DNA from: Kosakonia radicincitans DSM 16656
GTDB taxonomy: Bacteria > Pseudomonadota > Gammaproteobacteria > Enterobacterales > Enterobacteriaceae
Assembly: GCF_000280495.2 (NCBI RefSeq)
Contig: NZ_CP018016.1
Span: forward strand, 4,216,001-4,280,000
Length of the DNA: 64,000 nucleotides
Direction: 5' to 3'
Below the pieces are notes generated by a model that was given only the letters and a program-made list of their open reading frames with translations, searched no databases and was not told where the DNA came from. The first letter of the stretch is position 1, and every line of letters starts with the position of its first letter. The position numbers and the translations under genes were made by a program. Below, in pieces: positions 16,951-26,784 of the stretch.

Positions 16951-17357
16951 TTCCTGCTTTTTTTCTCTCTCCTGGAAAGTACAATAAAATTAATCTCTGC
17001 GGGCAGAACGATTGCCACCGCAATAAAGTAAACACGTAATGAAGATGAAAATATCCGCCAGGACTTTAATTTTCCTAAGGGGATTCTTAATAGGATCTAA
17101 GAAATAACCTGGTCAGAGTATTCGAATGAATCAGCAAATAGCGCGTCACCCAGTGCGATGCCTGACGTAGCCCCGCATTTCCTAAGGGTGATGAATTGTT
17201 GAAATTTCGTTAAAATCGGGACCGCGCGGGGCATTTTCCGCTCTCCGCCCTCCCCTTTGCAGGTGAAATACGCAAACGATAACTGACAGCACGCCGCGCT
17301 TCTGACAAAATAGTCACATCCCCCTTAGTTGAAACGACAGATGGAATCCTCTCTCTG
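16951..17357. other. Gene-free region upstream of folD
   Basis: No gene is seen. TTTCCTAAGGG occurs twice as a direct repeat (17071-17081 and 17178-17188). A TAAAAT-like -10 lies near 17210, within a plausible folD promoter region. The 140 bp before the folD start are GC-rich leader. Confidence 0.4.
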
Positions 17358-18224
17358 ATGGCAGCAAAGATTATTGATGGTAAAACGATTGCGCAGCAGG
17401 TGCGCTCTGAGGTTGCTGAAAAAGTACGGGCGCGCGTTGCGGCCGGGAAACGCGCCCCAGGCCTGGCAGTCGTACTGGTTGGCAGCAACCCGGCATCGCA
17501 AATTTATGTCGGCAGCAAGCGCAAAGCCTGTGAGGAAGTGGGTTTCATCTCCCGCTCTTACGATCTTCCTGAAACCACCAGCGAAGCCGAGTTGCTGGAA
17601 CTTATCGACAAGCTGAACGCCGATGTCACCATCGACGGTATTCTGGTGCAGTTGCCGCTGCCCGCCGGTATCGACAATGTGAAGGTGCTGGAACGTATCG
17701 CACCGGATAAAGACGTCGACGGTTTCCATCCGTATAACGTGGGTCGCCTGTGCCAGCGCGCGCCGCGTCTGCGTCCCTGCACACCGCGCGGGATCGTGAC
17801 GCTGCTGGAGCGCTATAACATTGATACTTTCGGCCTCAACGCCGTTGTGATCGGCGCTTCCAATATCGTCGGCCGCCCGATGAGCATGGAGCTGCTGCTG
17901 GCGGGCTGCACCACCACCGTGACGCACCGTTTCACCAAAAATCTGCGTCACCACGTTGAGAATGCCGATCTGCTGATCGTCGCGGTCGGTAAACCGGGCT
18001 TTATTCCGGGCGAGTGGATCAAAGAAGGCGCGATTGTTATCGATGTCGGCATTAACCGCCTGGAAAACGGCAAAGTGGTCGGCGATGTGATCTATGAAGA
18101 AGCCGCGGCCCGCGCGGCGTATATTACCCCGGTTCCGGGCGGTGTCGGCCCGATGACCGTCGCCACCCTGATCCAGAACACGCTGCAAGCGTGTGAAGAA
18201 TATCATGATGTAGAAGGCGCATAA
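17358..18224 (+). CDS. folD: Bifunctional methylenetetrahydrofolate dehydrogenase/cyclohydrolase
   Basis: This 288-residue protein has exactly the E. coli FolD length. It interconverts 5,10-methylene-, methenyl- and 10-formyl-tetrahydrofolate using NADP in the cytosol, supplying one-carbon units for purines and formyl-Met. Visible signatures are [13 protein letters not shown] with the catalytic Lys, the ILVQLPLP block, DKDVDG, and the NADP-binding [12 protein letters not shown] and [10 protein letters not shown] segments. One base separates it from ybcJ, so the two are co-transcribed. This is the first gene of the conserved chromosomal block to the right of the argU island. Confidence 0.97.
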   Translation: MAAKIIDGKTIAQQVRSEVAEKVRARVAAGKRAPGLAVVLVGSNPASQIYVGSKRKACEEVGFISRSYDLPETTSEAELLELIDKLNADVTIDGILVQLPLPAGIDNVKVLERIAPDKDVDGFHPYNVGRLCQRAPRLRPCTPRGIVTLLERYNIDTFGLNAVVIGASNIVGRPMSMELLLAGCTTTVTHRFTKNLRHHVENADLLIVAVGKPGFIPGEWIKEGAIVIDVGINRLENGKVVGDVIYEEAAARAAYITPVPGGVGPMTVATLIQNTLQACEEYHDVEGA

Positions 18225-18225
18225 G

Positions 18226-18438
18226 ATGGCAACATTTTCCCTGGGAAAACACCCGCACGTAGAGTTGTGCGATCTGCTGAAACTGGAAGGCTGGAGTGAG
18301 AGCGGCGCGCAAGCGAAAATCGCCATTGCTGAAGGCCTGGTGAATGTAGATGGCGCGGTGGAAACGCGTAAACGCTGCAAAATCGTCGCCGGTCAGACGG
18401 TCAGTTTTGAAGGCCAGAGCGTGACCGTCATCGCCTGA
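18226..18438 (+). CDS. ybcJ: S4-domain RNA-binding protein YbcJ
   Basis: This 70-residue protein is almost entirely an S4-like RNA-binding fold (VELCDLLKLEGW, EGLVNVDGAVETRKRCKI). It is known in E. coli as a small RNA-binding protein of unclear role, possibly linked to ribosome or tRNA handling. It starts one base after the folD stop (TAAG ATG), as in E. coli, indicating a two-gene operon. Confidence 0.95.
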   Translation: MATFSLGKHPHVELCDLLKLEGWSESGAQAKIAIAEGLVNVDGAVETRKRCKIVAGQTVSFEGQSVTVIA

Positions 18439-18452
18439 GCACCTGCCAAAAT

Positions 18453-18530
18453 GCCGGATGGCGCTGTACTTTTCAGCGCCTGCAAATGATGAGTCTCCAG
18501 GCCGGATCAGGCGATAGCCGCCATCCGGCC
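18453..18530. repeat. REP/BIME pair downstream of folD-ybcJ
   Basis: Two REP-like hairpins stand in opposite orientation: GCCGGATGGCGCTG... at 18453 and GCCGGATCAGGC...GCCATCCGGCC at 18501-18530. Such elements stabilise mRNA 3' ends and bind gyrase or IHF in enterobacteria. The second hairpin is followed by TTTCTTATTT and may also terminate transcription. Confidence 0.75.
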
Positions 18531-18651
18531 TTTCTTATTTAATCACCCCGCAATCATCACGGTTTATTACCGATCAACCTCAAATAATCATTAATTGATC
18601 TGGCTGAATGTAAAAATTTAGTTGCAGCTTTTTTGCCCTTATCTCACGATA

Positions 18652-18680
18652 AGTAGAACGTTCTACTAAAACGTTCTACT
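18652..18680 (+). promoter_or_regulatory. Tandem LacI-type operators upstream of the PTS gene
   Basis: AGTAGAACGTTCTACT (18652-18667) is a perfect 16-bp palindrome. A second copy, ACTAAAACGTTCTACT (18665-18680), matches 14 of 16 positions and overlaps it by 3 bp. They lie 45-73 bp before the EIICB start. A LacI-family gene follows the PTS gene, so these are very likely its binding sites. Confidence 0.8.
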
Positions 18681-18724
18681 GACAATAATAACGCGCAAAA
18701 TGCGCAACTTCGGGGGAAATCAGC

Positions 18725-20224
18725 ATGAGTCTGATATCAGGGTTTGTTAAATCGCTGTCTAAATTATCGATGATTGGTCGCGCACTGATGCTGCCGATCT
18801 CGCTGTTACCGGCTGCGGGCTTATTACTGGCCTTCGGCGACAAATTCCATCTGCCGCTGATGATGAACGCAGGCGGCGTCATTTTTGATAACCTGCCCAT
18901 GCTTTTCGCCATCGGTTCGGCTGTCGGGCTGGCGTCCGAATCCGGGATTGCGGCGCTGTCGGCGGCAGTATCGGTGTTTGTCACCAACATCACTATCGGC
19001 ACCATGTTAGGCATTACGCCGGAGATGGCCTCGCAGGGCGGGAAATACTCCATGGTGGTCGGGATCCCGACGCTGCAAATGGGCGTTTTTGGCGGCCTGA
19101 TCTGCGGTATTCTCGCCGCCTGGTGCTATAACCGCTTCCACACGATGCAGTTGCCGGAGTTTCTCGGCTTCTTCTCCGGCAAGCGCTTTGTCGCCATTGC
19201 CACGGCGTTCCTGTCATTTGTGCTCGGTCTGCTGCTGCCGTATGTCTGGCAACATATCCAGGCGGGTATCGATGCGCTGTCAGTGATTGTCAATGGCGAT
19301 AATCAGGCGGCTTCGACCTTTATTTTCGGGCTGGTAGAGCGCGCGTTAATCCCGCTCGGCCTGCACCACATCTGGTATCCCTCATTCTGGTATTCGTTTG
19401 GCGATTACACCACGCAGGCCGGTCAGGTGATCCACGGCGACCAGACTATCTGGTTCAAGATGCTGGAAGAAGGGGTGAAATCGTTCAGCAGCGACACCTA
19501 CCAAAACGCCGGTAAATTTATGCAAGGTGAGTTCCCGTTGATGCTGTTCGCGCTTCCGGCGGCTTGCCTTGCGATGTACCACGAAGCGCAGACCCGCAAC
19601 AAAAAGATTGCTTTCGGTATCCTCTTCTCGGCGGCGCTGACCTGCTTCCTGACCGGGATCACCGAGCCGGTTGAATTTACCTTTATCTTTGTCGCGCCGA
19701 TCCTCTATGTCTTTAACGCCATCATGGCGGGCCTGGCCTATATGACGATGTACCTGCTGCACGCGCACATCGCCAAATCGTTCTCTGCCGGCTTTATTGA
19801 TTATCTGTCGTTCGGCATTCTGCCTTCGTTTAACGGCTATCAGACTAACTTCCTGAACGCTATTATCGTCGGTATTCCGATGGCGCTGATTTACTACTTC
19901 ACCTTCCGCTTTGTGATCCGCCGTTTTGATGTCAAAACGCCAGGCCGTACCGACGTGACCGCTGTGGCGGACGATAAAACCGATACCGAGCTGGCGACCG
20001 AAATTATCGGCCTGCTGGGAGGTGCGCAGAATATTGATTCCGTGGGTTCCTGCATCACCCGTCTGCGCCTCGAAGTGGCGAAGAGCGAAATGGTGGATAA
20101 AGATGGACTTAACGGGCTGGGCGCGCGCGGCGTGGTATTTGTGGGCGACAGCGGTATTCAGGTGATTTTTGGCGCGAGGGCGCAATTTATCGCACAAACC
20201 ATGTCCACGATGATCGGCAAATAA
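18725..20224 (+). CDS. PTS EIICB sugar transporter, glucose/maltose family
   Basis: This 499-residue membrane transporter phosphorylates its sugar during uptake. The EIIC domain has about ten membrane segments, with the conserved LPEFLGFFSGKRFV, GLHHIWYPSF and GITEPVEF motifs. The C-terminal EIIB domain (from about residue 420) has the phosphorylated Cys443 in SCITRLRLEV. No EIIA domain is fused, so it would use the Crr protein. It resembles PtsG, MalX and NagE; the substrate cannot be fixed from sequence. Tandem operators precede it and a MalI-like repressor follows, but no hydrolase gene is linked, unlike malXY. In E. coli ybcJ and ybcI are adjacent, so this two-gene cassette is an insertion. 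Confidence 0.9.
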   Translation: MSLISGFVKSLSKLSMIGRALMLPISLLPAAGLLLAFGDKFHLPLMMNAGGVIFDNLPMLFAIGSAVGLASESGIAALSAAVSVFVTNITIGTMLGITPEMASQGGKYSMVVGIPTLQMGVFGGLICGILAAWCYNRFHTMQLPEFLGFFSGKRFVAIATAFLSFVLGLLLPYVWQHIQAGIDALSVIVNGDNQAASTFIFGLVERALIPLGLHHIWYPSFWYSFGDYTTQAGQVIHGDQTIWFKMLEEGVKSFSSDTYQNAGKFMQGEFPLMLFALPAACLAMYHEAQTRNKKIAFGILFSAALTCFLTGITEPVEFTFIFVAPILYVFNAIMAGLAYMTMYLLHAHIAKSFSAGFIDYLSFGILPSFNGYQTNFLNAIIVGIPMALIYYFTFRFVIRRFDVKTPGRTDVTAVADDKTDTELATEIIGLLGGAQNIDSVGSCITRLRLEVAKSEMVDKDGLNGLGARGVVFVGDSGIQVIFGARAQFIAQTMSTMIGK

Positions 20225-20230
20225 TAATAT

Positions 20231-20277
20231 GCCGGATTGGCGCCTCTGCGGTAGCCTAACCGAGGCGCTAACCCGGC
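20231..20277. repeat. REP-like hairpin between the PTS and regulator genes
   Basis: GCCGG...GCGCCTC pairs with GAGGCGC...CCGGC around a 15-nt loop. It probably separates expression of the transporter from that of the repressor. Confidence 0.6.
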
Positions 20278-20305
20278 GGATAAGCAGGAAATTCAGGGAG
20301 CAGAG

Positions 20306-21322
20306 TTGAAGAAAGTCAGCATTATTGATGTCGCAAAACAGGCGGGCGTTTCCGTTTCCACCGTCTCGCTGGTGCTGCGTCAGAAAGGGAAAATATCAGA
20401 AGCCACGATCGAGAAAGTCCATGCGGCGATCGCGGCGCTCGGCTATGTGCAAAACGTCGCGGCGGCTAACCTGCGCGCCAACACCTCCAACCTGATCGGG
20501 CTTATCCTGCGCGATTTCAGCGACAGTTTTTCCATCAAAGTGATGGCCAGTATCGTTCAGGAACTGGAAACGCAGGGATATATGGTGTTCCTCGGCCAGC
20601 CGCTTAATGATGGTGAACATCTTGAACGCTGCCTGCTCTCCTTCCAGCAACAGGGCGTGGCGGGCGTGATTTATCTTGCCTCGGATACGCGCAGCGCCTC
20701 GCTGCCTGAACAGATCCGCCAGTGTCACCTTCCGCTGGTGGTCGTTTCACAGTCACTGCTCAACGAGAACTGCGATTTAGTGATGCGTGATAACCGGCAG
20801 GCGGCGAGCCTGGCGACGCGCTACCTGATTGAACGCGGACACCGCAGTATTGCCTATATTGGCGGCGTTGAGGGCGATTTACTTCGCCAGCAGCGGCTAC
20901 TGGGTTTTCGCAGCGCAATGAGCCAGCATGGGCTGGTGCTGCGCGAAGGTTCAACGCCGGATTGCAGCGACGACACCCAGGCGGCAAGCTACGCCACCCG
21001 GCAGTTGCTGGAAAATAACAACACCATCACCGCCCTGCTCTGCCACTCCCCGGCGGCGATGATTGGCTCGATATCCGGCATTCACCACACCGGGCGCACC
21101 ATCGGCAAGGATGTCTTTCTCTCTCAACAAGTTGCGCTAATAGGCTTTGAGGATATGCTGCACGTCAACCTCACCTCGCCCTCGTTCACCTATGTCTCTT
21201 CTGCCAGTGAAGAGACCGGGCGCCAGGCTGCCGGGCTGATGCTGCGCAAACTGAAAGAACCAGAATTACAGACCCAGCGCATTACGCTCTCCGGGCAGCT
21301 TATCGCCCGTGAGTCAGCGTAA
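20306..21322 (+). CDS. LacI-family repressor, MalI-like
   Basis: This 338-residue regulator starts at TTG 20306 behind GGGAGCAGAG, which gives MKKVSIIDVAKQAGVSVSTVS. An N-terminal helix-turn-helix (residues 5-25) and the hinge helix are followed by a periplasmic-binding-protein-like effector domain (IGLILRDFSDSFSIKVM, YIGGVEGD). It most resembles MalI, the repressor of malXY. It is encoded 81 bp after the PTS gene, on the same strand, and probably represses that gene through the palindromes at 18652-18680. The rare TTG start would keep its level low. The inducer is unknown. Confidence 0.88.
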   Translation: MKKVSIIDVAKQAGVSVSTVSLVLRQKGKISEATIEKVHAAIAALGYVQNVAAANLRANTSNLIGLILRDFSDSFSIKVMASIVQELETQGYMVFLGQPLNDGEHLERCLLSFQQQGVAGVIYLASDTRSASLPEQIRQCHLPLVVVSQSLLNENCDLVMRDNRQAASLATRYLIERGHRSIAYIGGVEGDLLRQQRLLGFRSAMSQHGLVLREGSTPDCSDDTQAASYATRQLLENNNTITALLCHSPAAMIGSISGIHHTGRTIGKDVFLSQQVALIGFEDMLHVNLTSPSFTYVSSASEETGRQAAGLMLRKLKEPELQTQRITLSGQLIARESA

Positions 21323-21550
21323 TTAACCGCGGCGTTATCGCGGAAATCGAAGCGTTATTCATGACGCGCCCGCCCATCGGCTGATGGTTTTTATCGCTTC
21401 CTCAGCGCAGCGAAAACTGGCGTGGACATTTTTCATCCGCAGGAAAATTCGCCCTAAAATTTATGCGATCACGGGTAGATTCGGAAAAGCACGCAGTCAT
21501 TCCCGTTCGTGCAATGGCTATAATCTCGCTTTTATTCAGGGACATACCTC

Positions 21551-22072
21551 ATGCCAACGATCGTTACTCATGCTGCCGTTCCTCTGTGCCTGGGCTTAGG
21601 GCTGGGTAATAAAGTTATTCCGCGCGGGTTATTAGTGGCAGGGATTGCACTGGCGATGCTGCCGGATGCCGACGTGTTAGCCTTTAAATCCGGCGTCGCC
21701 TACGGCAACGTTTTTGGTCATCGCGGATTTACCCACTCGCTGCTGTTTGCTTTCGTCGTACCGCTGCTGGTCGCGTGGTTTGGGCGAAAACGGTTCAAAG
21801 CCAGCCTGCTGCGCTGCTGGGCATTTTTAACGGTTTCGCTGTTATCGCACAGCCTGCTGGATTCAATAACCACCGGCGGTAAAGGCGTCGGCTGGCTGTG
21901 GCCGTGGTCAGATGAACGCTTCTTTGCGCCCTGGCAGGTGATTAAAGTCGCACCGTTTGCTCTGTCACGCTACACCACGCCGTATGGTCACCAGGTGATC
22001 ATTTCTGAGTTGCTGTGGGTGTGGCTGCCAGGTGTGATAGTGATGGGTTTATTGTGGTGGCGCAGGCGTTAG
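21551..22072 (+). CDS. ybcI: YbcI inner-membrane putative metal-dependent hydrolase
   Basis: This 173-residue protein of the DUF457 (YdjM-like) family has four or so hydrophobic segments. Metal-binding candidates are conserved: THAAVPL, LPDADVL, GHRGFTHS and SHSLLDSIT. A TATAAT at 21519-21524 lies about 27 bp before the start and may be its -10 element. In E. coli it neighbours cysS and ybcJ; here the cysS side is kept and the ybcJ side is interrupted by the PTS cassette. The substrate is unknown. Confidence 0.93.
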   Translation: MPTIVTHAAVPLCLGLGLGNKVIPRGLLVAGIALAMLPDADVLAFKSGVAYGNVFGHRGFTHSLLFAFVVPLLVAWFGRKRFKASLLRCWAFLTVSLLSHSLLDSITTGGKGVGWLWPWSDERFFAPWQVIKVAPFALSRYTTPYGHQVIISELLWVWLPGVIVMGLLWWRRR

Positions 22073-22104
22073 TAGAGGATGGCGGTTTTCGCGTTAACCG
22101 GCGT

Positions 22105-22137
22105 TGTGCAGGCCGGATAAGCGCCAGCGCCATCCCA
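22105..22137. repeat. REP-like element
   Basis: GCAGGCCGGATAAGCGCCAGCGCCATCC resembles a single REP half between the convergent ybcI and cysS genes. Confidence 0.55.
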
Positions 22138-22175
22138 CGCTCGTTACCGAATGGCAGAGAAAAATACGTCAGAGA

Positions 22176-22204
22176 TAAAAAAAGCGGCCGAAGCCGCTTT
22201 TTTC
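22176..22204. terminator. Bidirectional terminator between ybcI and cysS
   Basis: AAAGCGGC and GCCGCTTT form a perfect stem with CGAA loop, with an A run on the left and a T run on the right. It can terminate both ybcI (plus) and cysS (minus). Confidence 0.9.
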
Positions 22205-23590
22205 TTACTTACGACGCCAGGTCGTGCCCTGCGGACCATCTTCCAGCACAATGCCCATCTCATTGAGACGGTCACGCGCCGCATCGGCTGCCGCCCAATC
22301 CTTCGCTTTACGCGCATCAAGGCGCTGCTGGATCAGTTGTTCAATCTCAGCCACTTCGCTGTCATCCGCCTGCGCACCGCTTTGCAGGAAAACATCCGGC
22401 TCCTGTTCCAGCAATCCAAGTACGCCCGCCAGCTTGCGCATATGTGACGCCAGCGCATTGGCCGCATGCGCATCTTCCGTTTTCAGACGGTTCACTTCAC
22501 GCGCCATGTCGAACAGCACCGAGTAGGCTTCCGGCGTGTTGAAATCATCATCCATTGCTTCCACAAAACGCGCTTCAAACGCCTCGCCACCTTCCGCCGG
22601 CACAGTGCTGTCTGTACCGCGCAGTGCGGTGTAGAGACGCTCCAGCGCAGAGCGTGCCTGCTTGAGGTTCTCTTCGCTGTAGTTCAACTGGCTGCGGTAG
22701 TGACCGGACATCAGGAAGTAGCGGATGGTTTCCGCGTCGTAATACTTCAGCACATCGCGCACGGTAAAGAAGTTACCCAGCGATTTGGACATCTTTTCAC
22801 GGTCAACCATTACCATTCCGGAGTGCATCCAGTAATTCACGTATTCGCCGTCATGGGCGCAGGTAGATTGCGCAATTTCGTTTTCATGGTGCGGGAACAT
22901 CAGATCAGAACCGCCGCCGTGAATGTCGAAATGTGAACCGAGCTGTTTGCAGTTCATCGCCGAGCACTCGATGTGCCAGCCCGGACGCCCTTCGCCCCAC
23001 GGCGACTGCCAGCTCGGCTCGCCCGGCTTGGACATTTTCCACAACACGAAATCCATTGGGTTGCGCTTGATTTCAGCGACTTCCACGCGCGCACCCGCCT
23101 GCAACTGATCCAGATCCTGGCGCGAAAGCTGGCCGTAAGTCGGATCCGTCGGCACCGAGAACATCACGTCGCCGTTGTCAGCCACATAAGCGTGACCGCG
23201 TTCCAGCAGGCGTTCGGTGATTTCAATAATTTCGTGGATATGGTGCGTCGCGCGCGGCTCGCTGTCCGGGCGCAGAATATTGAGCGCGTCAAAATCCTTA
23301 TGCATCTCGACGATCATACGATCGACCAGCGCAACAAAGCTTTCGCCGTTTTCATTCGCACGTTTAATGATTTTATCGTCAATATCGGTGATGTTACGTA
23401 CATACTTCAGCTTATAGCCGAGAAAACGCAGATAACGTGCAACCACGTCGAAGGCAACAAAAGTGCGACCATGGCCGATATGACACAGATCGTAAACAGT
23501 GATACCACACACGTACATGCCGACTTCCCCGGCATGAATAGGTTTGAATTCCTCTTTTTGGCGCGTCAGTGTATTAAAGATTTTTAACAT
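22205..23590 (-). CDS. cysS: Cysteinyl-tRNA synthetase
   Basis: This 461-residue class I aminoacyl-tRNA synthetase charges tRNA-Cys. The start at 23590 ([15 protein letters not shown]) matches E. coli; an in-frame ATG 12 bp upstream is less likely. Motifs seen are the zinc/active-site [17 protein letters not shown] (HIGH), [20 protein letters not shown] with further zinc ligands, and KMSKS. It is divergent from ppiB with a 173-bp spacer, as in E. coli. Confidence 0.98.
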   Translation of the reverse strand: MLKIFNTLTRQKEEFKPIHAGEVGMYVCGITVYDLCHIGHGRTFVAFDVVARYLRFLGYKLKYVRNITDIDDKIIKRANENGESFVALVDRMIVEMHKDFDALNILRPDSEPRATHHIHEIIEITERLLERGHAYVADNGDVMFSVPTDPTYGQLSRQDLDQLQAGARVEVAEIKRNPMDFVLWKMSKPGEPSWQSPWGEGRPGWHIECSAMNCKQLGSHFDIHGGGSDLMFPHHENEIAQSTCAHDGEYVNYWMHSGMVMVDREKMSKSLGNFFTVRDVLKYYDAETIRYFLMSGHYRSQLNYSEENLKQARSALERLYTALRGTDSTVPAEGGEAFEARFVEAMDDDFNTPEAYSVLFDMAREVNRLKTEDAHAANALASHMRKLAGVLGLLEQEPDVFLQSGAQADDSEVAEIEQLIQQRLDARKAKDWAAADAARDRLNEMGIVLEDGPQGTTWRRK

Positions 23591-23763
23591 CGAAGATTCC
23601 ATTTGGACGTGTGTGGAACGAAAACCGCATATATTACCCGTAATTCAAACCCGAAGCAGCACACTTTGCAAGGTGATCCCACCTCGCGGTTATGCTATAA
23701 CAGGCGACTATCTCTGACCCACTGGCGGGTCTGCGCACTACACTATCAGAACAGGATGCAATA

Positions 23764-24258
23764 ATGGTTACTTTCCACACTAATCACGGCGACATCGTAA
23801 TCAAGACGTTTGACGATAAAGCGCCTGAAACAGTTAAAAACTTCCTGGACTACTGCCGTGAAGGTTTCTATAACAACACAATTTTCCACCGTGTTATCAA
23901 CGGCTTCATGATTCAGGGCGGCGGCTTCGAACCGGGCATGAATCAGAAAGTCACTAAAGATCCGATCAAAAACGAAGCCAACAACGGTCTGAAAAACAGC
24001 CGTGGTACGCTGGCAATGGCGCGCACTCAGGCGCCGCACTCCGCAACTGCGCAGTTCTTCATCAACGTGGCAGACAACGACTTCCTGAACTTCAGCGGCG
24101 AAAGCCTGCAAGGCTGGGGCTACTGTGTCTTCGCCGAAGTGGTTGAAGGCATGGATGTGGTTGACAAAATCAAAGGCGTTTCCACCGGTCGTAGCGGCAT
24201 GCATCAGGACGTTCCGAAAGAAGACGTTGTGATTGAAAACGTGACCGTCAGCGAGTAA
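23764..24258 (+). CDS. ppiB: Cytoplasmic peptidyl-prolyl isomerase B (cyclophilin)
   Basis: This 164-residue cyclophilin has no signal peptide, so it is the cytosolic form. It catalyses cis-trans isomerisation of Xaa-Pro bonds. Signatures are [13 protein letters not shown] (catalytic Arg), [17 protein letters not shown] and [16 protein letters not shown]. Two bases separate its stop from the lpxH GTG start, so ppiB and lpxH form an operon as in E. coli. Confidence 0.98.
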   Translation: MVTFHTNHGDIVIKTFDDKAPETVKNFLDYCREGFYNNTIFHRVINGFMIQGGGFEPGMNQKVTKDPIKNEANNGLKNSRGTLAMARTQAPHSATAQFFINVADNDFLNFSGESLQGWGYCVFAEVVEGMDVVDKIKGVSTGRSGMHQDVPKEDVVIENVTVSE

Positions 24259-24260
24259 GC

Positions 24261-24983
24261 GTGGCGACACTCTTTATTGCAGATTTGCACCTGCAAACAG
24301 AAGAACCGGCGATCACCGCCGGTTTTCTGCGTTTTTTAGCCGGTGAGGCTCGCCAGGCGGACGCGCTCTATATTCTGGGCGATCTGTTTGAAGCCTGGAT
24401 CGGCGATGACGATCCCAACCCGCTGCACCAGCAAATCGCCAGCGCCATCAAATCGCTGGTTGAAAGCGGCGTACCCTGTTACTTCATTCACGGCAACCGT
24501 GATTTTCTGCTCGGCAAACGCTTTGCCCGCCAAAGCGGTATGCAACTGCTGCCGGAAACGCAAGTGCTCGATCTGTATGGCCGTAAGATACTGATCATGC
24601 ACGGCGATACGCTGTGTACCGACGATGCCGGTTACCAGGCGTTTCGCAAAAAAGTCCACACGCCGTGGATACAAGCCCTGTTTCTCGCCCTGCCGCTGTT
24701 TATCCGCCGCCGTGTCGCCGCGAAAATGCGCGCCGGAAGTAAAGCCGCTAACAGCAGTAAATCGCTTAAGATCATGGACGTAAATCCGCAAGCCGTCATC
24801 GACGCTCTGGAAAAGCACCGCGTTCAGTGGCTGATCCATGGCCATACGCACCGCCCGGCAGTACATGAACTCACCGCGAACAACGCGCCCGCATTTCGGG
24901 CTGTTTTAGGTGCCTGGCACAGTGAAGGTTCGATGGTGCGCGTCAGCGAAACTGGTGTCGAACTGCTCTTTTTTCCCTTCTGA
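24261..24983 (+). CDS. lpxH: UDP-2,3-diacylglucosamine diphosphatase
   Basis: This 240-residue Mn-dependent calcineurin-like phosphoesterase acts at the inner membrane and hydrolyses UDP-diacylglucosamine to lipid X in lipid A synthesis. Metal-binding motifs are [33 protein letters not shown] and HGHTHRP. The start is GTG at 24261, just after the ppiB stop. Translational coupling to ppiB is likely because there is no room for an independent promoter. Confidence 0.97.
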   Translation: MATLFIADLHLQTEEPAITAGFLRFLAGEARQADALYILGDLFEAWIGDDDPNPLHQQIASAIKSLVESGVPCYFIHGNRDFLLGKRFARQSGMQLLPETQVLDLYGRKILIMHGDTLCTDDAGYQAFRKKVHTPWIQALFLALPLFIRRRVAAKMRAGSKAANSSKSLKIMDVNPQAVIDALEKHRVQWLIHGHTHRPAVHELTANNAPAFRAVLGAWHSEGSMVRVSETGVELLFFPF

Positions 24984-25024
24984 TTAGCAACGCACGCGTC
25001 GCGGCAAACGCGCAAAACATCGCC

Positions 25025-25040
25025 ACGCAACCGTTTTCCT
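25025..25040 (+). promoter_or_regulatory. PurR operator of purEK
   Basis: ACGCAACCGTTTTCCT matches the PurR consensus (ACGCAAACGTTTNCNT) and the known E. coli purE box, 73 bp before the purE start. PurR with hypoxanthine or guanine represses the operon. Confidence 0.85.
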
Positions 25041-25112
25041 TCGTCATTTTACATGCTATTCTCTGTGCCCTCTTTTGTCGTCTGAAGTACACCCACAGGA
25101 GTTTTGAGACGC

Positions 25113-25622
25113 ATGTCTTCAAGCAACCAACCGGCGCGCATCGCCATTGTTATGGGATCGAAAAGCGACTGGGCAACCATGCAGTTCGCCGCAGAAATCC
25201 TCGATACCCTGAACGTCCCGCACCATGTTGAAATCGTCTCCGCACACCGCACTCCGGATAAACTGTTTAGCTTCGCCGAAAGCGCAGAGCAGAACGGTTT
25301 TCAGGTGATTATCGCCGGTGCTGGCGGCGCGGCGCATTTGCCAGGGATGATTGCGGCCAAAACGCTGGTGCCGGTGCTGGGTGTACCAGTACAAAGCGCC
25401 GCGCTGAGCGGCGTCGATAGCCTCTACTCTATCGTCCAGATGCCGCGCGGTATTCCTGTTGGTACGCTGGCGATCGGCAAAGCTGGCGCAGCAAACGCGG
25501 CGCTACTGGCCGCGCAAATCCTCGCCCAGCATGATGCTGCACTGCATCAGCGTCTGGCGCAGTGGCGCAAAACCCAGACCGATGAAGTGCTGGACAATCC
25601 GGATCCCCGGGGGGCGGCATGA
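25113..25622 (+). CDS. purE: N5-carboxyaminoimidazole ribonucleotide mutase
   Basis: This 169-residue enzyme of class I PurE moves the carboxyl group of N5-CAIR to C4, giving CAIR in purine synthesis. It is octameric in known members. The phosphate-binding [16 protein letters not shown] and [11 protein letters not shown] loops are intact. The ATG at 25113 is chosen over an upstream TTG because AGGAG lies 11 bp before it and the protein then aligns end to end with E. coli PurE. It overlaps purK by 4 bp. Confidence 0.97.
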   Translation: MSSSNQPARIAIVMGSKSDWATMQFAAEILDTLNVPHHVEIVSAHRTPDKLFSFAESAEQNGFQVIIAGAGGAAHLPGMIAAKTLVPVLGVPVQSAALSGVDSLYSIVQMPRGIPVGTLAIGKAGAANAALLAAQILAQHDAALHQRLAQWRKTQTDEVLDNPDPRGAA

Positions 25623-26686
25623 AGCAGGTCTGCGTATTAGGTAATGGTCAGCTTGGCCGCATGCTGCGCCAGGCTGGCGAGCCGCTGAGCATTGCAGTAT
25701 GGCCGGTCGGGCTGGACGCAGCGCCGGAAGCGGTGCCGTTTCAGCAGAGCGTGATCACGGCAGAAATTGAACGCTGGCCGGAAACGGCGCTGACCCGCGA
25801 ACTGGCGCGTCATCCGGCGTTTGTAAACCGCGACGTATTTCCGGTGATTGCGGATCGTCTGACGCAAAAACAACTCTTTGACAAGCTGCAACTCGCCACC
25901 GCGCCATGGCAACTGCTGGCAGAGAAAAGCGAGTGGCCGGGCGTGTTTTCGCGCCTGGGCGAGCTGGCCATCGTCAAACGCCGCGTCGGCGGCTATGACG
26001 GCCGCGGCCAGTGGCGTCTGCGGGCTGCCGATACCGATCAACTGCCGGAAGAGTGCTACGGCGAGTGCATCGTCGAGCAGGGCATCAACTTTTCAGGTGA
26101 AGTGTCACTGGTTGGCGCGCGCGGCCATGATGGCAGCACAGTGTTTTATCCGCTGACGCACAACCTGCATCAGGACGGCATTTTGCGTACCAGCGTGGTT
26201 TTCCCGCAGGCCAATGCCGAACTGCAGCAGCAGGCCGAAGAGATGCTCTCGGCAATCATGCACGAGTTGCACTACGTCGGCGTGATGGCGATGGAGTGCT
26301 TTGTCACCCCGGCCGGGCTGCTGATTAACGAGCTGGCGCCGCGTGTTCACAACAGCGGCCACTGGACGCAAAACGGTGCCTCAATCAGTCAGTTTGAACT
26401 GCATCTGCGCGCGGTAGTGGATTTACCACTGCCGCCACCGGTAGTCAACAGCCCGTCGGTGATGATCAACCTGATTGGCAGCGATCTCAATTACGACTGG
26501 CTTAAGCTGCCGCTGGTGCATCTGCACTGGTACGATAAAGAGGTGCGTCCGGGGCGTAAGGTGGGTCACCTGAACCTCAACGACAGCGATACCTCCCGTC
26601 TGAGCGCCACGCTGGAAGCGCTGGTTCCGCTGTTGCCGCCGGAATATGCCAGCGGCATCGCCTGGGCGCAGTCAAAACTGCAATAA
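25619..26686 (+). CDS. purK: N5-carboxyaminoimidazole ribonucleotide synthase
   Basis: This 355-residue ATP-grasp enzyme uses ATP and bicarbonate to carboxylate AIR to N5-CAIR, the substrate of PurE. The start region [13 protein letters not shown] is the nucleotide-like fold. ATP-grasp residues include [25 protein letters not shown] and [13 protein letters not shown]. It starts inside the purE stop (ATGA), so the two are translationally coupled and share the PurR control. Confidence 0.97.
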   Translation: MKQVCVLGNGQLGRMLRQAGEPLSIAVWPVGLDAAPEAVPFQQSVITAEIERWPETALTRELARHPAFVNRDVFPVIADRLTQKQLFDKLQLATAPWQLLAEKSEWPGVFSRLGELAIVKRRVGGYDGRGQWRLRAADTDQLPEECYGECIVEQGINFSGEVSLVGARGHDGSTVFYPLTHNLHQDGILRTSVVFPQANAELQQQAEEMLSAIMHELHYVGVMAMECFVTPAGLLINELAPRVHNSGHWTQNGASISQFELHLRAVVDLPLPPPVVNSPSVMINLIGSDLNYDWLKLPLVHLHWYDKEVRPGRKVGHLNLNDSDTSRLSATLEALVPLLPPEYASGIAWAQSKLQ

Positions 26687-26698
26687 TCCTCGATCTCT

Positions 26699-26724
26699 AC
26701 GCTGGCGGTCATCGCCAGCGTTTT
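26699..26724 (+). terminator. purEK terminator
   Basis: ACGCTGGCG and CGCCAGCGT form a perfect 9-bp stem with a 5-nt loop, followed by TTT. It lies 12 bp after purK. Confidence 0.85.
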
Positions 26725-26784
26725 CAATTTCGCTTGTCGCGTTCCTTTGAAGCAAGCTGCTCTCGTAAACATCCTGTACACATA

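Noticed and set aside
17325..18380. 351-residue frame opposite folD-ybcJ
   Set aside because: Both sense genes are full-length known proteins, and the antisense frame has no start signal.
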